Source: Isoetes taiwanensis
Taxonomy: Eukaryota; Streptophyta; Lycopodiopsida; Isoetales; Isoetaceae
Direction: 5' to 3'
Length of the DNA stretch: 64,000 nucleotides
NCBI GenBank assembly: GCA_021234155.1
Contig: JAJEKV010000033.1
Coordinates: 7,738,635-7,802,634 of the forward strand
In this document: positions 12,251-23,428 of the stretch, piece after piece
Position numbering within the stretch: the first letter of the stretch is position 1
Layout of the letters: each line of letters begins with the position of its first letter
Position numbers and translations under genes: made by a program
Notes under the pieces: generated by a model
Told to the model about the DNA's origin: nothing
What the model saw: only the letters and a program-made list of their open reading frames with translations
The model's database searches: none

Positions 12251-12405
12251 GCTTCGGTTCTATTGCGCTAGCAATATAACCGCCATTCCTGGATGGGGCA
12301 CCCCTCAACTCCTTCCCCTTTTATAGCCCATTTTTCCTTTTCTTTGGTTATCGGCGTTCTCCTTGGGCTTTTCTCCTAGTTACGGTCGCCTCTACCTGGT
12401 TTCCC
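12248..12405 (+). repeat. YR element internal repeat A2
   Basis: This near-identical copy of A1 (7460-7621) follows B1 without a gap. After CTACCTGGTTTCC the two copies diverge. Confidence 0.9.
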
Positions 12406-12928
12406 GCCCCCCCTCCCTCTCAGACGGTTTGCATGGCTTGACGGTTTGTTTGGTCTCTTTATTCATTCTCGGCGTGGCTTTTGTCGCCTCCGAGGCGGTA
12501 CCAACCGGTCTTTTTACGTCTTTTGGCTTTTTCTTCTTAAATGCGGTTGGTCGGCCAGTTGCTATTTTTGCTTTCGGCGTGGCCCTGCCCGACCTCAGAG
12601 TTGCTTTTCCATCATATCGGCATCGATCCGCCCTTTTTTCATTTCTGACATCTAACGGGTTATGTTGTCCAGGTCCCTTTTTTCAGATGGCAGGGCTCGC
12701 AGTGCACAAGCCAGTCGCGGGGGTACTTGTTCCTAGGACGTTGGGCATCGATCGTCTTCCGTTGATATCGTCTTCTTTTTATGTTGTATTCTTCAGTTTT
12801 ATCATGCTCTCGAGATTGTCTAGTTTCGGAGCATTTAAAGTTCATATTTTCAAATTTATCTGTCCCTAGTGAGGGATCCATTTGTACTCAATGTTTTTAC
12901 AAAGCTCAATGAGAACACCACTTCACTT
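12406..12928 (+). other. YR element segment between A2 and B2
   Basis: This unique, T-rich tail of about 520 bp lies between the internal A2 and terminal B2 repeats. An open frame of 168 codons at 12363-12869 overlaps it but has no recognisable motif and starts inside the repeat, so I do not call it a gene. Confidence 0.5.
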
Positions 12929-12965
12929 CGGCCACTTGTTGTGTCTTAGGACCCATCCTAGGAAT
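12929..12965 (+). repeat. YR element terminal repeat B2
   Basis: Identical over 37 bp to B1 and ending with the same AAT triplet. LINE sequence resumes at 12966. Confidence 0.92.
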
Positions 12966-14155
12966 TCTCCAAATCTGCGTCTCATTCACCAGTCTTTACA
13001 GATGTGCATTTCCTTTGGCTCTCCATCCATTAAGCCACTCCTCCCATGGGCATTATTCTATTCACTTTCTCCATATCCTAATGCATCTCCTTCTCTCAAG
13101 GGGTTGCTAGCTACTTGGGAGACTGTGCGCACTTGTTTCAGTTCCATCCAATGGCCCACACAGATCCTACAGACAGTTGCTGGTGGATCCCTTTGGGTGA
13201 CGGCCAGGCAGATTGTCCTCTGGTCTCTTCTGTCCATCCATTGACGCAACGTCGGTGGCGAGCAGCAGGTGTGCTCAATGCATCTGCATGGTATAATGAG
13301 ACAAGATTGTTGACGTGGAATGAGTTCAAATTGAAGTTCCTCCTCCTTCGTTGGGACCGTGGCATTTGGGAAAAAGTAGCTGCTACACTTCCTCCACACC
13401 CACAAGATATGGCTCTCCAGCTCTGGGTGGTTCATGGCAGTGTTAAGGAGGAGCACCTGGTGCACTCGATGTATGTGGTCCTGGTTCATCCTGAAGTGTT
13501 GCCTCCATCGCCAAAGTGGCTTTTAGTTATCCCTGAGCCTCATCGTAAAGCAGTCTGGCGATGGGTATGGGATAAATTGCTCCATCCTAAGCTATCTATT
13601 TTATGGTGGCAGATCACTCATAGATGCATGCGGGTAAACACTGTTGTTCATCGATTTCGTCCAGAAGTCTCTGTGATCTGCCCTCTTTGCATGCAGAGGG
13701 ATGAGACAATTGAGCACTGCTTTTTCTTATGTCACCATGTTCGACTTCCTTGGCAATGGCTTTTGAGTCTTTTCCATTGTGACTTGAATAGTCAGCAGGT
13801 CCTATTGTCAGTCTATCCTAGTTCTTGGGACAAGCTGGCAAAGAGGGCCTTCCACTTAGCATCTGCTTGGATCATCTGGTCCATTTGAAAGAGAGGAAAT
13901 CTCCTTATTTTCAAGAGACAGGTCTTTTCAGATATGCAAGTGCTTAACGATGCTCGCAGTCACATTGTGAAGGCGTACAAGTGTTCCTCCTTAAAGGATG
14001 ACGTCAAGAGTGTCATTTGGGAAGCAATATCTTCATATTCAGACTTACTCATAACAAACAATTGTGCTCGTGGTGATATGTATTCTCTGCTTTTCTATGT
14101 TATGTATGTGGTGGGTAGTGTTGCTCTAGTGGACATCTTCTCCAATGGGTTTTGA
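12966..14155 (+). pseudogene. LINE ORF2, 3' part: C-terminal zinc-binding region
   Basis: This continues ORF2 after the YR element. The segment starting TCTCCAAATCTGCGTCTC continues the codon phase left at 7462. A frameshift near 13115-13240 moves reading to the frame of 13115. The zf-RVT-like region typical of plant LINE C-termini follows: KLSILWWQITHRCMRVN, then CPLCMQRDETIEHCFFLC with C-x2-C-x8-H-x4-C spacing. A single TGA at 13886 interrupts the frame; after it the same frame continues through AYKCSSLKDDVKSVIWEAIS to a TGA at 14153. A related tail is seen at 44200-44613. Confidence 0.87.
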
Positions 14156-14219
14156 GTCCCCCATGTACTCTTTGTATTCTTTTGAGTAATAAAGGTCCAC
14201 GTTCATCAAAAAAAAAAAA
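14156..14219 (+). other. LINE 3' UTR and poly(A) tail
   Basis: A short 3' UTR contains AATAAA (about 14187) and ends in a poly(A) run at about 14208-14219. The right target-site duplication follows at once. Confidence 0.85.
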
Positions 14220-14235
14220 TCTTTTAAAGGGCTTT
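14220..14235. repeat. LINE target-site duplication, right copy
   Basis: TCTTTTAAAGGGCTTT differs at one base from the left copy at 2979-2994. Confidence 0.85.
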
Positions 14236-17200
14236 TTATTTTTGAACCTAACAAACTTTTTAAAAACTTTTTTTTCATTTATCCTTTTATGGCCTTATTA
14301 TTTCGAAACCCACAAACGTGAAGGCAGCTAGAGTTTTTGTTGGACAACCGCTTGTATGTTGGAGGACGCCCAAATGAGCTGGACGGCCTGTCTGACTTTT
14401 TTGATTTACCAGCAGATTGTGTTGAATTGACCATAAATCTTTCTTATTAAAATGGGATGGTGTTGGTAATCGTGCCTGGAACGCCGCATGTGCAGACACA
14501 TGCGGCGTTCCCTCTTTCCCATGCGGCATTTCTTTCTCCCCTTGCGTCTCCATTTGCCAGATGATTTGAAATCGAGCTCAATTGTCTCCAATCATCTCAA
14601 ATGGCGCTATTTTGAGTATTTATGGTATGGCTAGCCGGATCACTAAAGGATTTCCAGCAGATGAATGACTATGGAGCAATGTTAAGGCGATGGAGGACTA
14701 TGGAGCAAGCTTAAGAAAAGCTTTAAAAGGATTTTTTTTTTTATTACAATATCTTTACCGTTCTTCCATGTTTCAACGGCTTCAAAAGCAACTATGATGC
14801 TGGATCGAGAAGCTGGCTTGAATATGAAGCTAAAAAAAGGGGCAACGACATTGCCGTGGCACATTTTTGGGGCAACGAAATGAGGAATCACCAAAGCCAG
14901 AGCTGCATCAGAGGAGCTTGAAGGTTGAAATCGACCTGCATCTTTGGGTCTCCTGGAGCTTTTATTACATGACGGTTTGTTATTTAGGTTTGCGACAAAT
15001 TATAATACAGTTCTCATCACCCTCTGGCCTGCATCAGGTTCGAAGGTTTTTTTGCTTTGTCTCATCTGTGATTTTGCCAGCAAGTTCGTTATCAATTCAA
15101 TATATCAGTTACATTATTTAACATTCTTTTCTTGCTGATATTGCCAGGTAATGTTGGATGTTTCCATATTGTAATGACAATTATACAAGGCTTTTATGGT
15201 TCAAAGGACCTCCAACATTGCAGAATGGTCCTCATGATTGAATTGTTTGGGCTTCAAACATGGTAGCTTGATCTGCACATGAGAAGTCTCAAGTTGTCAA
15301 AGCATATAAGTAGATCGTTGTTCCAGTCTTTTCAAGCTACCTACTTTATGCAAAATATCTGTGATGATATCATGCCCAACCATTTCAAGCTCAACATCTG
15401 GTGAGGCTGACCATTTGGGCTTGCAATTTCCAATGTGTTTGTGTTCTCTCCATGTTTGCTGCTGCTGTGAGATGAATTAGCCATAAACTAAGTTTTTTAT
15501 TTTTCTATATGCGCGTGCAACCTTTGGCTTCATGTATATGTGTTATTTGCAGATGCATAGTGATTAGAGATGATTTGTGGAGGTATAATTTGTTCATGGC
15601 TTTGTGCTGCGTGGCTAAAGGTAACTAATTCCTTTTTGAATCTAAAATTCATAAGCATTGAACGGGTTTAGACAATGTCGAATACTTTCAGAGACAAGTA
15701 TGGACAAAATTTGGCAAATGAATCGTGCTTCAAAGGTGCAATGTGCAGGTAAGAATTCGAGCCAAATATTGTTTCTGCTAGCTCTCAAAGATGTGTCGTG
15801 CAGGTTTGAATCCGGGCCACAATGTTTTTCATTTTTCATTTGAGGTATGAGTGAATCTTTTCAACTATGGCCGACCTTTGTTTGCTCATCTGCTATGCAT
15901 TGCTTTGAGGTTTCGATGGACACAAGCTCGCAGAATATGAAATGTTACAAATTAATCTCATTAAGTAATACTGTGCATTCCTCAATATATTCTACATCAT
16001 GCTATTTTTTACGATATATGTTCATCCAGTTCGTAACATTGTGCACGAAGTAAAGGCAGATGGGTTTTGGGAATGTTGTAGCTTAAGGCAGCGTTGGATG
16101 CTGTTTTAGAGGTCATAATTTTTTAAACGCTTTTTGATATGCGATATTACTTTGGGGGACAACAACAAATATTGTAAGGATTTTGATGGACATCATCTTC
16201 TTCTGTGGTAAGGTATTTTATTTGTTTTATAAATCCTTCGATCTAACTATCTCTCTGTAGTCCATCTTTGTAATCAAAGAATAGCTTAGTAAGTTCGTTG
16301 CCTTAAATTTCGTGATGTTCTTACACCTGAACTTGCATGCGATGCATGTATTAGATCTGATAATGTTCTTAGATGTTAACTATATTTAAAGCCAGAGTTT
16401 TTATACTGGTTCTACATGATGATTTTTTTTAAATGTCAGGATTGGCATTGGATCGGATGGAGAGAGACAGAGGGAGTCTGTTAGTCCATCTTCCTATTCT
16501 CCACAAGGTACGCTATAGCCTTCAATTACATATCCAAGTTCTTTTGTAGTTTAGTGAGAAATCTATGGCTTCTGTCTGTAATTAACTTTGGTAATGATAG
16601 TAAGTCTTTGTTAAATTGTTGATGTGGCTGAAGCCATTTTATGCTTTGTCATAAGTTTGCCATTGTTTGTACATGTACTGTCATCTTTCCTTTCTCTGGT
16701 GCTACTTTGGAGTTTCCATTCTCACAATGCCCAGGCACATTCAATCAGTATGGTAGAAGATGCATTATTGGAGACAAAAGTGGTGCTATTATCTTTTGTT
16801 ACATGCATGTGCTGACATAGATCTAATTGCCAATTGGGCATGAGCTGCAAGAAGGGACCCATTTTCATTTTTGCATTTTGCTATTATGTGTATCTCAAGT
16901 TTACCCATATGCATGCCATTGTTTGCAGTAGATGTTCTTTGTGAGCAGCTCTTCATCATCATTCGCCTGAATTGAGGTATGTCTATTTTTGTCTCCAAAC
17001 GTGAGGCAATTTCAATGTTTTGACTTTCATTTTTTTCTTTGTTGCAAGTGTGTCAGTAAAAGCTATTTGTTCCTTTTTTATAAATTGAAGATGCCCATCT
17101 AGACAAGCTTACTCCTGCTATTGGAATACCTTTTCTTTGCTTTTTTGTTGTCTGCTGCCTTATCCCAGGAGATATGTAGCGATCCTTAGAGGCCTGCAAC

Positions 17201-18364
17201 AGATCGTTGTTGTGTTTCTCCATAGACATTATGATTATCCTGGCTTCCTGTTTTTCTACACCATATCCAGAAGTTAGGGTCTTCTTGAAGCACATATTTC
17301 CAGCCAGAAGAATGATAGTTTTACAAAACTTTTTACTGTTAAAAATCATACGCTCTATGTTGTATCTTCTGCTGCACACAGTATCATGATTGTTGCTTAA
17401 TGAAGATGGAGTGCTTATGTGGAGTCCACTTTAATAACATCCTAGGTAACAACATACGTATTTTCGTTTTTTTCACACCATAAAAAACGTTAAAAATACG
17501 TATTTTTTAGACTGAACTAGAAAATATGCAAAGAATACACTGCATGAAAATTTGGATGTAGCCTTCAACGACTTCATAATACATGGATCGGCTGCAGGCC
17601 ATGATGGATGAAAGAAAATCAAAAGGCTTGAAATGAAAAAAACATCTACATTTCAGCCTCTTACGCTGAAGAATCTGTTAGTGTGATCATAGTGAAAGTC
17701 CTAAGTAGCAGAATCATCTCCAACGTCGAAGGATTGGACAGTTTTACAGCTGTAGATGTCAACCAAAAGCATGCAGTAGCAAAATCCACTAAATTAGGGC
17801 TGCCGGAAACATACTTTAAGGCCGTCAGAAAATGAGTTTCTGAGCACCTAAAATTTTCAATAAAAATACGTGCTTTTCTCATGTTTTTTTTTTTTTTTTT
17901 TTTTTTTTGAGATCATCCAGTCATGCATTTTCATCTACCATTTAGGTTCTATTCAATTTGGACTTCAAAAAAACAATGGAGCAATAAGTGAAGTTTGTTA
18001 TTAATATGTAGAGTTTCTTAATATTGCGAACACTATCAGATCTTCATCTTCTACATTTTTTGTTCAATATTTTTAGCTGAGAATGTTTAAGTCATGAAAA
18101 TCTTACTTGAAGTGGATTTCATAATGATTTGTTGCACATTAGCATATGCTCCAAATAGCTTTAAGTAGTGAACTGTGCATGTTTTTTGCTTAAAATTTAT
18201 TCAGGTTATGCAAGACAATTTTGAATTACATGCAGCATGACATCACAAGGCACTTTAATTCAACTTGTTGCAGAAGTATTACATTATTTGGAGCACCAGT
18301 TAGATTGGAACTGTAGAAGGCCATCTCTTTCAACAACTAGCAAACAAAAGGTGTGCATTACTGC
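14236..18364. other. Non-coding region, no supported gene
   Basis: I see AT-rich DNA with short ORFs only. There is a run of 25 T at 17884-17908 and a palindromic patch at about 17455-17515 (AAAATACGTATTTT-like). The palindrome CACATGCGGCGTTCC / GAACGCCGCATGTG lies near 14479-14512. It could contain introns or UTRs of an unseen gene, but I cannot define exons. Confidence 0.45.
14478..14513. repeat. Perfect inverted repeat (hairpin)
   Basis: GGAACGCCGCATGTG is followed after a short loop (CAGA) by CACATGCGGCGTTCC: 15-bp perfect arms. It may be a cruciform-forming palindrome or a trace of a small MITE. No target duplication is evident. Confidence 0.7.
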
Positions 18365-18941
18365 AATGTCGTCAATTCGCGTAGCGAATCGGCATTCTTG
18401 CTCAAGACGAGCATGCATGCATTGCATGCGTCGCATGCATGCATCGCATGCGTTTTGGGCCGTTCGTCAGGTTGGGCGTTTGCTACTTATTGCAGAGTTC
18501 TTCATCGACGTTTCATCGGCGCTTCCTCTTCTCTCAGCAGTACCTTATTCTCTTTGATTTGTTTCCAGGCAGGGGAGGGGCTTCTTCACCGCCTGGTTTG
18601 GCTAATTTGGCGTTGCTTTCTTTCTGCTTTGTCTTTTTCGCCTTTAGCCTTCATCCCGCGTGACCTTCGTCCTCGATCCTAGTTTGTTAAGGAAGTCCTT
18701 TGGTATTCGGGCGCTTTGTTGGTTTCATGCGGTCGCGGTGCAAGAATGTCGTCGATTCGGCGTGGCGACCCGGCATTCTTGTTCAAGGCGAGCATGCATG
18801 CATTGCATCGTCGTGATGCATGCATCGCATCGCGCTTTGGGCCGTTTCGTCGGGTTGGGCGTTTGCTACTTATTGCGAGTTCTTCATCAACGTTTCATCG
18901 GGCTTCCTCTTCTCTCGGCAAGATTACCTTATTCTCTTTGA
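18365..18941 (+). repeat. Two tandem copies of a GC-richer unit, 380 bp apart
   Basis: A segment of about 195 bp starting AATGTCGTC at 18365 recurs at 18745. Both copies hold GAGCATGCATGCATTGCATG-like palindromic ATGCAT runs, GGGCCGTT and the GTTGGGCGTTTGCTACTTAT block. A partial third copy of the sequence just upstream of unit 2 (GGGCGCTTTGTTGGTTTCAT) appears at 19418. They are more GC-rich than the flanks and could be tandem 5' monomers of a LINE whose tail lies at 19168-19256. Confidence 0.7.
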
Positions 18942-19167
18942 ACCCACCCTCCCCCCTTCTTTGTTTACTATATTTTGTACAAGTTACGTTTATCATGTTT
19001 TTCCACCCTTGGTGATGCTTTTTTCCACCCAATGGGTGATGCTATTCTTTGGTATGTTTCTCGTTTGTTGTTGGTGATGTGCGTGTGCAGGTTGGCGGCC
19101 CATCCGTTTTGTCTTCTCCATGCGCGGGTTTTGGGAGCGATTCTATGCCTTTACGCTTTGTCTAAGC

Positions 19168-19256
19168 CCCTTGCCGAAGGCTTATCACTAGGGTTTTTCC
19201 TCGAAAACCCGAAAGGGCGGGGTTTTTTAATCCCGGTGATAAGCTTTCGGCAGGTA
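19168..19256 (+). repeat. Nested hairpin resembling a LINE/SINE 3' end
   Basis: Outer arms TTGCCGAAGGCTTATCAC and GTGATAAGCTTTCGGCAGG pair with one mismatch. Inside is a second stem GGGTTTT-TCCTCG-AAAACCC and then GGGGTTTTTTAATCCC. The inner stem plus GGTTTTTTAATCC recurs near 52150-52196, and the last part near 48346-48378. I read it as the 3' recognition structure of a non-LTR family, but a MITE is possible. Confidence 0.6.
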
Positions 19257-19456
19257 CATCAGCCACTCATCTATTAGCATTGTATTTGTTTTTGGGGTCC
19301 AAATGTTATAATTGGATTTTCCCTTTATTTTTCGTGGGTAGTTCGCATGTGTGCGGCTATCCACTGTCCACCATTGTAGAAATCTGCTGAGATGAATGAG
19401 AAGCCTATCTATATCGGGCGCTTTGTTGGTTTCATGCGAGTCGCAGTGCAAGAATG

Positions 19457-21070
19457 CATGTGTAGCAAAAAGTAGTAGTTCAAAAAGCAGATGTCAATAT
19501 TTTTGCATGTCTCTAGAGTTTCCAAGTTTGCTTGATTAAACTATTTACTGGGTTGTTTGACCGGGTTTAGGATTTATCAAGACATTTTGCCCTGTCACAT
19601 GACTCATAGATTCTGTACGCATATCTATGTCCTGCTCATAATAAATATAGTTTAAGATGGTTTATGGGTCTTCTCAAGTTATTTGGGATTTCTCAACATA
19701 TACACATGTTGTCAATACAGGTCAATGTCGACATATTTATGCGTCCCTTCCTAAGTTGCTGAAGTTGTCTTTATGACAATTTTGTTGATGTCATACAACT
19801 GCGCATGTCTTATATTGCTGTACAATTTTGGCTATTACAATATGATGATCATTGATATAATTTTAAGAGGTCTCTTTCAGAATTAAATTCAGAATTTAAG
19901 GAGACAGAAATCCAAGAACTAGCTAATAACTAAACTCGAGTAAATACACACATCACTACAATTAGGCCATCCAAATCAAAACACACAGCAAAAAGAAAAC
20001 TTTCCATGTACAACATAAAAGAGAACTTCGTCGTTAACCAGTTAACCAGAAGACAAACTAAAGCAAACACAAATTAAAGCTCGATGCCTTATGATCTACT
20101 TGATAGAACAATATTGTCCACATTTGACCATGTGAGATGGCGTCCATTTCAATGTCTTTGATTGGTTCCTACATGATGGATATTATCTTTTTATCATACG
20201 AGACTATTGTCGGATGAGTTGTCTCATGTAGTTGATAGTTGTAGTTATGCTTTGGCAGTTCGAGTAAATGACTTCCTCATATATTTCATTTATAAATTGG
20301 CCATGATACTGTTTGGAGGAGGGTTGTGGGTTCCACTAAAGCGTCGGTACATATTTAACGTTAGGTTATGGGTGCGTTTGCCTGTGTGGAGACGCATGTT
20401 TAGAGTTTCATGGTGGCCGACAACACGTAAATATTGCTAAGACAGAAGCACCTTTCAATGTAAGCTTTATGAGATATGAAACATGTTTTATATGTCTGCA
20501 CCTAATGTCTCACAAAGTGTAACAAAAATGGCACCTTATCTATATGTTTTAATAGATGCATTTTCATATTCTACTTTTACTTCAAAGCAAGATTTGGACG
20601 TTGACCATCCATACTCCCTCACAACATCAACGTTTGTCACTGCAAACAATTGCCAGCATTGCCTGACATCCTTACTATGAGATACTATGAAGTCACACAC
20701 ACAAACATACCCACATACACCTTTCCCCTCCCATTTCACGCACACACATACGCACACCATCCAATTTTCTACTACACTCCAAACCCAATTGTGTTGACTA
20801 CACATTTGATCTACGGTATTTTATATAACAATATTCTATCACAAGCACCGAACAATACCCTAAACTCCATATATTCCATTACGTTTACCCATTCTATTCA
20901 ATAGAATGTTAGTACTCATTCCATATGCATATGGCCAATGCAATGGATCCATTAAGCCCTTTACACTTGGAATCTACCTGTATAACTTCTATAAACACAA
21001 CTACATTTATAGCTTATTATTCCATCTACAAACTCCATCACTTCTACTCATTCTATATGTCTACGACTAA
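19457..21070. other. Non-coding; likely body of a Helitron or intergenic DNA
   Basis: No coding sequence is supported. A CA-rich low-complexity stretch lies at 20693-20755. Some or all may belong to the Helitron whose 3' end is at 21100, but I could not identify its 5' end. Confidence 0.4.
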
Positions 21071-21100
21071 TGCCCGGCATCGCCGGGCACACGTTTCTAG
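21071..21100 (+). mobile_element. Helitron 3' terminus (hairpin plus CTAG end)
   Basis: TGCCCGGC-ATC-GCCGGGCA forms a perfect 8-bp stem, followed 8-10 bases later by CTAG and then a T. Helitrons end in CTRR preceded by a short GC-rich hairpin and insert between A and T, which fits. The 5' end (A|TC...) and any Rep/helicase gene were not found, so this is a non-autonomous or truncated copy. Confidence 0.7.
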
Positions 21101-22385
21101 TTGATTTTATTTAGCTTTCCAGGTGTATACATGGCAGAATTCAGAATCGTTTTTAGATTCATGCAGCAAAAAGGAAAGAGGAGATGAACGGAGAGACTTG
21201 GTTACTTCCAAAGCTTAGCCAGAAGACCTACAAAAGACTGCATTGCAAACTATATGCGGAAGATCATTGCAGTGCAGTAAGCTTTTATGAAGATATTGAA
21301 ATTAGCAGTTTATTTTTTGGACCTCTTTCATTCCTTATTTTGGGAAATGACGTTATGGTAGCCGCGCTTTTTTGGCCGCACTTTGTATTGGAGATTTTTT
21401 TTCCCCAGATGTGTTATAAGATTTGTGCTATCTTTAATGTTTTATATGTTACTCATGAACTTGCCAATTTTTTTTGAATTTTTATTTCTTTTCCAAACCA
21501 AAAAAAACAATGTTATGGAAACTTTTAGATAGATAAATAGTACTTTTTGAGTCATATCAGATGGCAGCATCCCATCCAAAAATAAAAAATCTCATAATAT
21601 TTACCTATATAGTCTGATATTTTCCAACTAGAGATTTATACATTCCTTATAAAAAAAGATAAATAAAAATATACATATAGAAAATTTCGTGCTATGGACT
21701 CGTTCAAAAAATGGTAATAAACACTTGTTTCAAATTACTATAAAATTTTGTACATTTTATCATGCGCAATATGCCCCTCGCTCTGTACAGCGGCAGTGCC
21801 ATATGTGGTATTGTTTTTCTGTGTTCTGAAGCACACTATTCTAACCAGAATGAACTCAAAAACCCACGGCACTCTTCTTTCTTTTCCATCCCCCAGCTAT
21901 CCATAGTAAGATTCATTATGACTGCATACGCTAAAATTCTGATTCGCAGAGCATATATATGGATCTTCTAGCGAGATTTAGAGGGTCTCGTAGATTTTCA
22001 TTTCGGGCCAAAACATTCTAACTCATGACGAGGCATGGAAAAGAAAATCCGATGTGGGTAACAAGGTCTTAACCCAAATTCGACATGGATCATAGTAATT
22101 GACACTGTCTGGCATAAACAGGAGATAAGAGCTCAACTCCGACTTATACTATAATGTAGCAGCCAAAGATGACAGAGATTATAGAGTTTAGATTCAGGCA
22201 TGAAATAGAAGGTAAAAACCCTTTTGAAGCTCAAGTCTGGCATGAAACAGAGCTTTGAGTCAAATCCGGCAATACATGTTCTATCTCTGTTTCAGCCCAT
22301 ATTTGCATCTCTGTTTCAGCCGCGGGTTGCTGCTTTCACGAGCTGCCATTGCAACGTCTGCCTTCGCCATAGCTGCCCCTGCGGC
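21101..22385. other. No supported gene
   Basis: AT-rich DNA with short ORFs only. I see nothing I can name. Confidence 0.5.
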
Positions 22386-22393
22386 ATAGCCAC
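22386..22393. repeat. hAT element target-site duplication, left
   Basis: ATAGCCAC is repeated exactly at 23429-23436. Confidence 0.85.
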
Positions 22394-23428
22394 CATAGTT
22401 ACCGGGAACGCAGTTCCGAACGCGTTCCCGTTCTGGAACGCGTTCCCTAGGGTTCTACGTTCCGGGAACGCCAAGTTCCAGTTCCGAATGGTTTGTTACT
22501 GGGAACGCCGTTCCGACCGCCGTTCCCATCTTTGGGAACGGCGTTCCTGGTAAGTTCCCAAAAAAAGTAAGAAAATCAATGGTTTATAGTTCATTTTTTC
22601 TCCTTCTTGGTTTTTTTTTTTGGTAGGAAGGAATGGTGCAACTGGCAATGGCTCTTTGCTCAGTGTTTTTCATAAACATACATATAAAGTGCTCTGCAGC
22701 AGACTACACAAATGTTTCGTGACTATCTCTCTCTTGTTTGTTGTTTAATCTACGTTCCTCCTCTACTATATCTCTCGAATTGCGATCTCATTTATAATCT
22801 ATCCATTTTGCATTTTGATGATGGGAATTTCAATTTGTTTTCCCAGCTCAGTCAGAGGGACTTGCATTGGAGGAAGCCATGTGTTCTTGAAGAACGACTT
22901 GTGGGAGACTTTAAACGGCAAAGGAGGAGTAAGTTTAAGAGCATTAAATGGCGTTAAAGAGTTGAGAAAACTTGCTGCAGAACTGTATAAATTATTTTTT
23001 AATGGAGATTTGTAGTGCTGCATTGTAACAGATTAAATGGCACTATTGATTTTGAGAAACGTTATCTCTAAGGGAAGGGAAGGGCCTCAATACCTAAGCC
23101 TAACTTCCCTATCTTGTTTATTTTAGACTTCTATCCTATTGTGTTAGAATTATAGATGTAATATTATGTTTTAAGTCTTGAATATAATGTTATATAAAAA
23201 ACTAAGCATCTACAGCGTGGTTTAATATGTTTCCATCTACAAAGCGGTCTCTACGAATCATTTTTAAAATCTAAGTGTTCCACAATGATCATTATGCAAA
23301 GGGAACGCCAAAACTGTTTTTAGATTTTAAAAATTCGAATGTTGGCCGTTCCCGTTCCAATTTGTTCCCGTTCCCGTTCCAAATTTTAGGTCCACGTTCC
23401 CGTTCCCGTCCCGTTCCGGGTAACTATA
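22394..23428. mobile_element. Non-autonomous hAT-like DNA transposon, 1035 bp
   Basis: The ends are CATAGTTACCGGGAACG on the left and, in reverse complement, TATAGTTACCCGGAACG on the right: about 15 of 17 positions match. Exact 8-bp duplications ATAGCCAC flank it, the signature of the hAT superfamily. Subterminal regions at both ends carry many GGAACG/CGTTCC motifs, which could be transposase-binding sites. The interior (about 22560-23300) is AT-rich with no transposase. Confidence 0.88.

Larger units (their letters stand above)
7463..12965 (+). mobile_element. Tyrosine-recombinase (DIRS/Ngaro/PAT-like) retrotransposon with split direct repeats
   Basis: YR retrotransposons copy themselves with a reverse transcriptase/RNase H and integrate a circular DNA with a tyrosine recombinase instead of a DDE integrase. 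This copy has the pattern A1 - coding - B1.A2 - B2: A1 at 7460-7621, B1 at 12214-12250, A2 directly joined at 12248-12405, and B2 at 12929-12965. B1 and B2 are identical over 37 bp; A1 and A2 are nearly identical over about 155 bp. Between them lie a gag-like/RT leader, RT-RNase H and a tyrosine recombinase, all plus strand and all with frameshifts. It sits inside LINE ORF2. Split direct repeats favour a Ngaro- or PAT-like element over DIRS1, which has inverted termini. I found no DIRS-type methyltransferase domain. Confidence 0.92.
2995..14219 (+). mobile_element. Full-length L1-type plant LINE, interrupted by a YR retrotransposon
   Basis: In order: a GC-rich 5' leader, ORF1 (3191-4787), ORF2 with endonuclease, reverse transcriptase and a C-terminal zinc-binding region (4784-7462, resuming 12966-14155), a short 3' UTR and a poly(A) tail (about 14208-14219). 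A 16-bp target duplication flanks it. Without the 5.5-kb insertion at 7463-12965 the LINE is about 5.7 kb, normal for plant L1 elements. ORF1 and ORF2 carry several stops and frameshifts, so the copy is dead. The preserved duplication and tail show that the element is complete and that the YR element arrived after the LINE. Confidence 0.93.

Noticed and set aside
12363-12869. Open frame of 168 codons at the end of the YR element
   Set aside because: It begins inside the A2 repeat and covers the A2-B2 spacer, with T-rich composition and no recognisable domain.
17884-17908. Poly(T) run as a minus-strand LINE or processed pseudogene tail
   Set aside because: I found no coding remnant at its right side and no flanking duplication.
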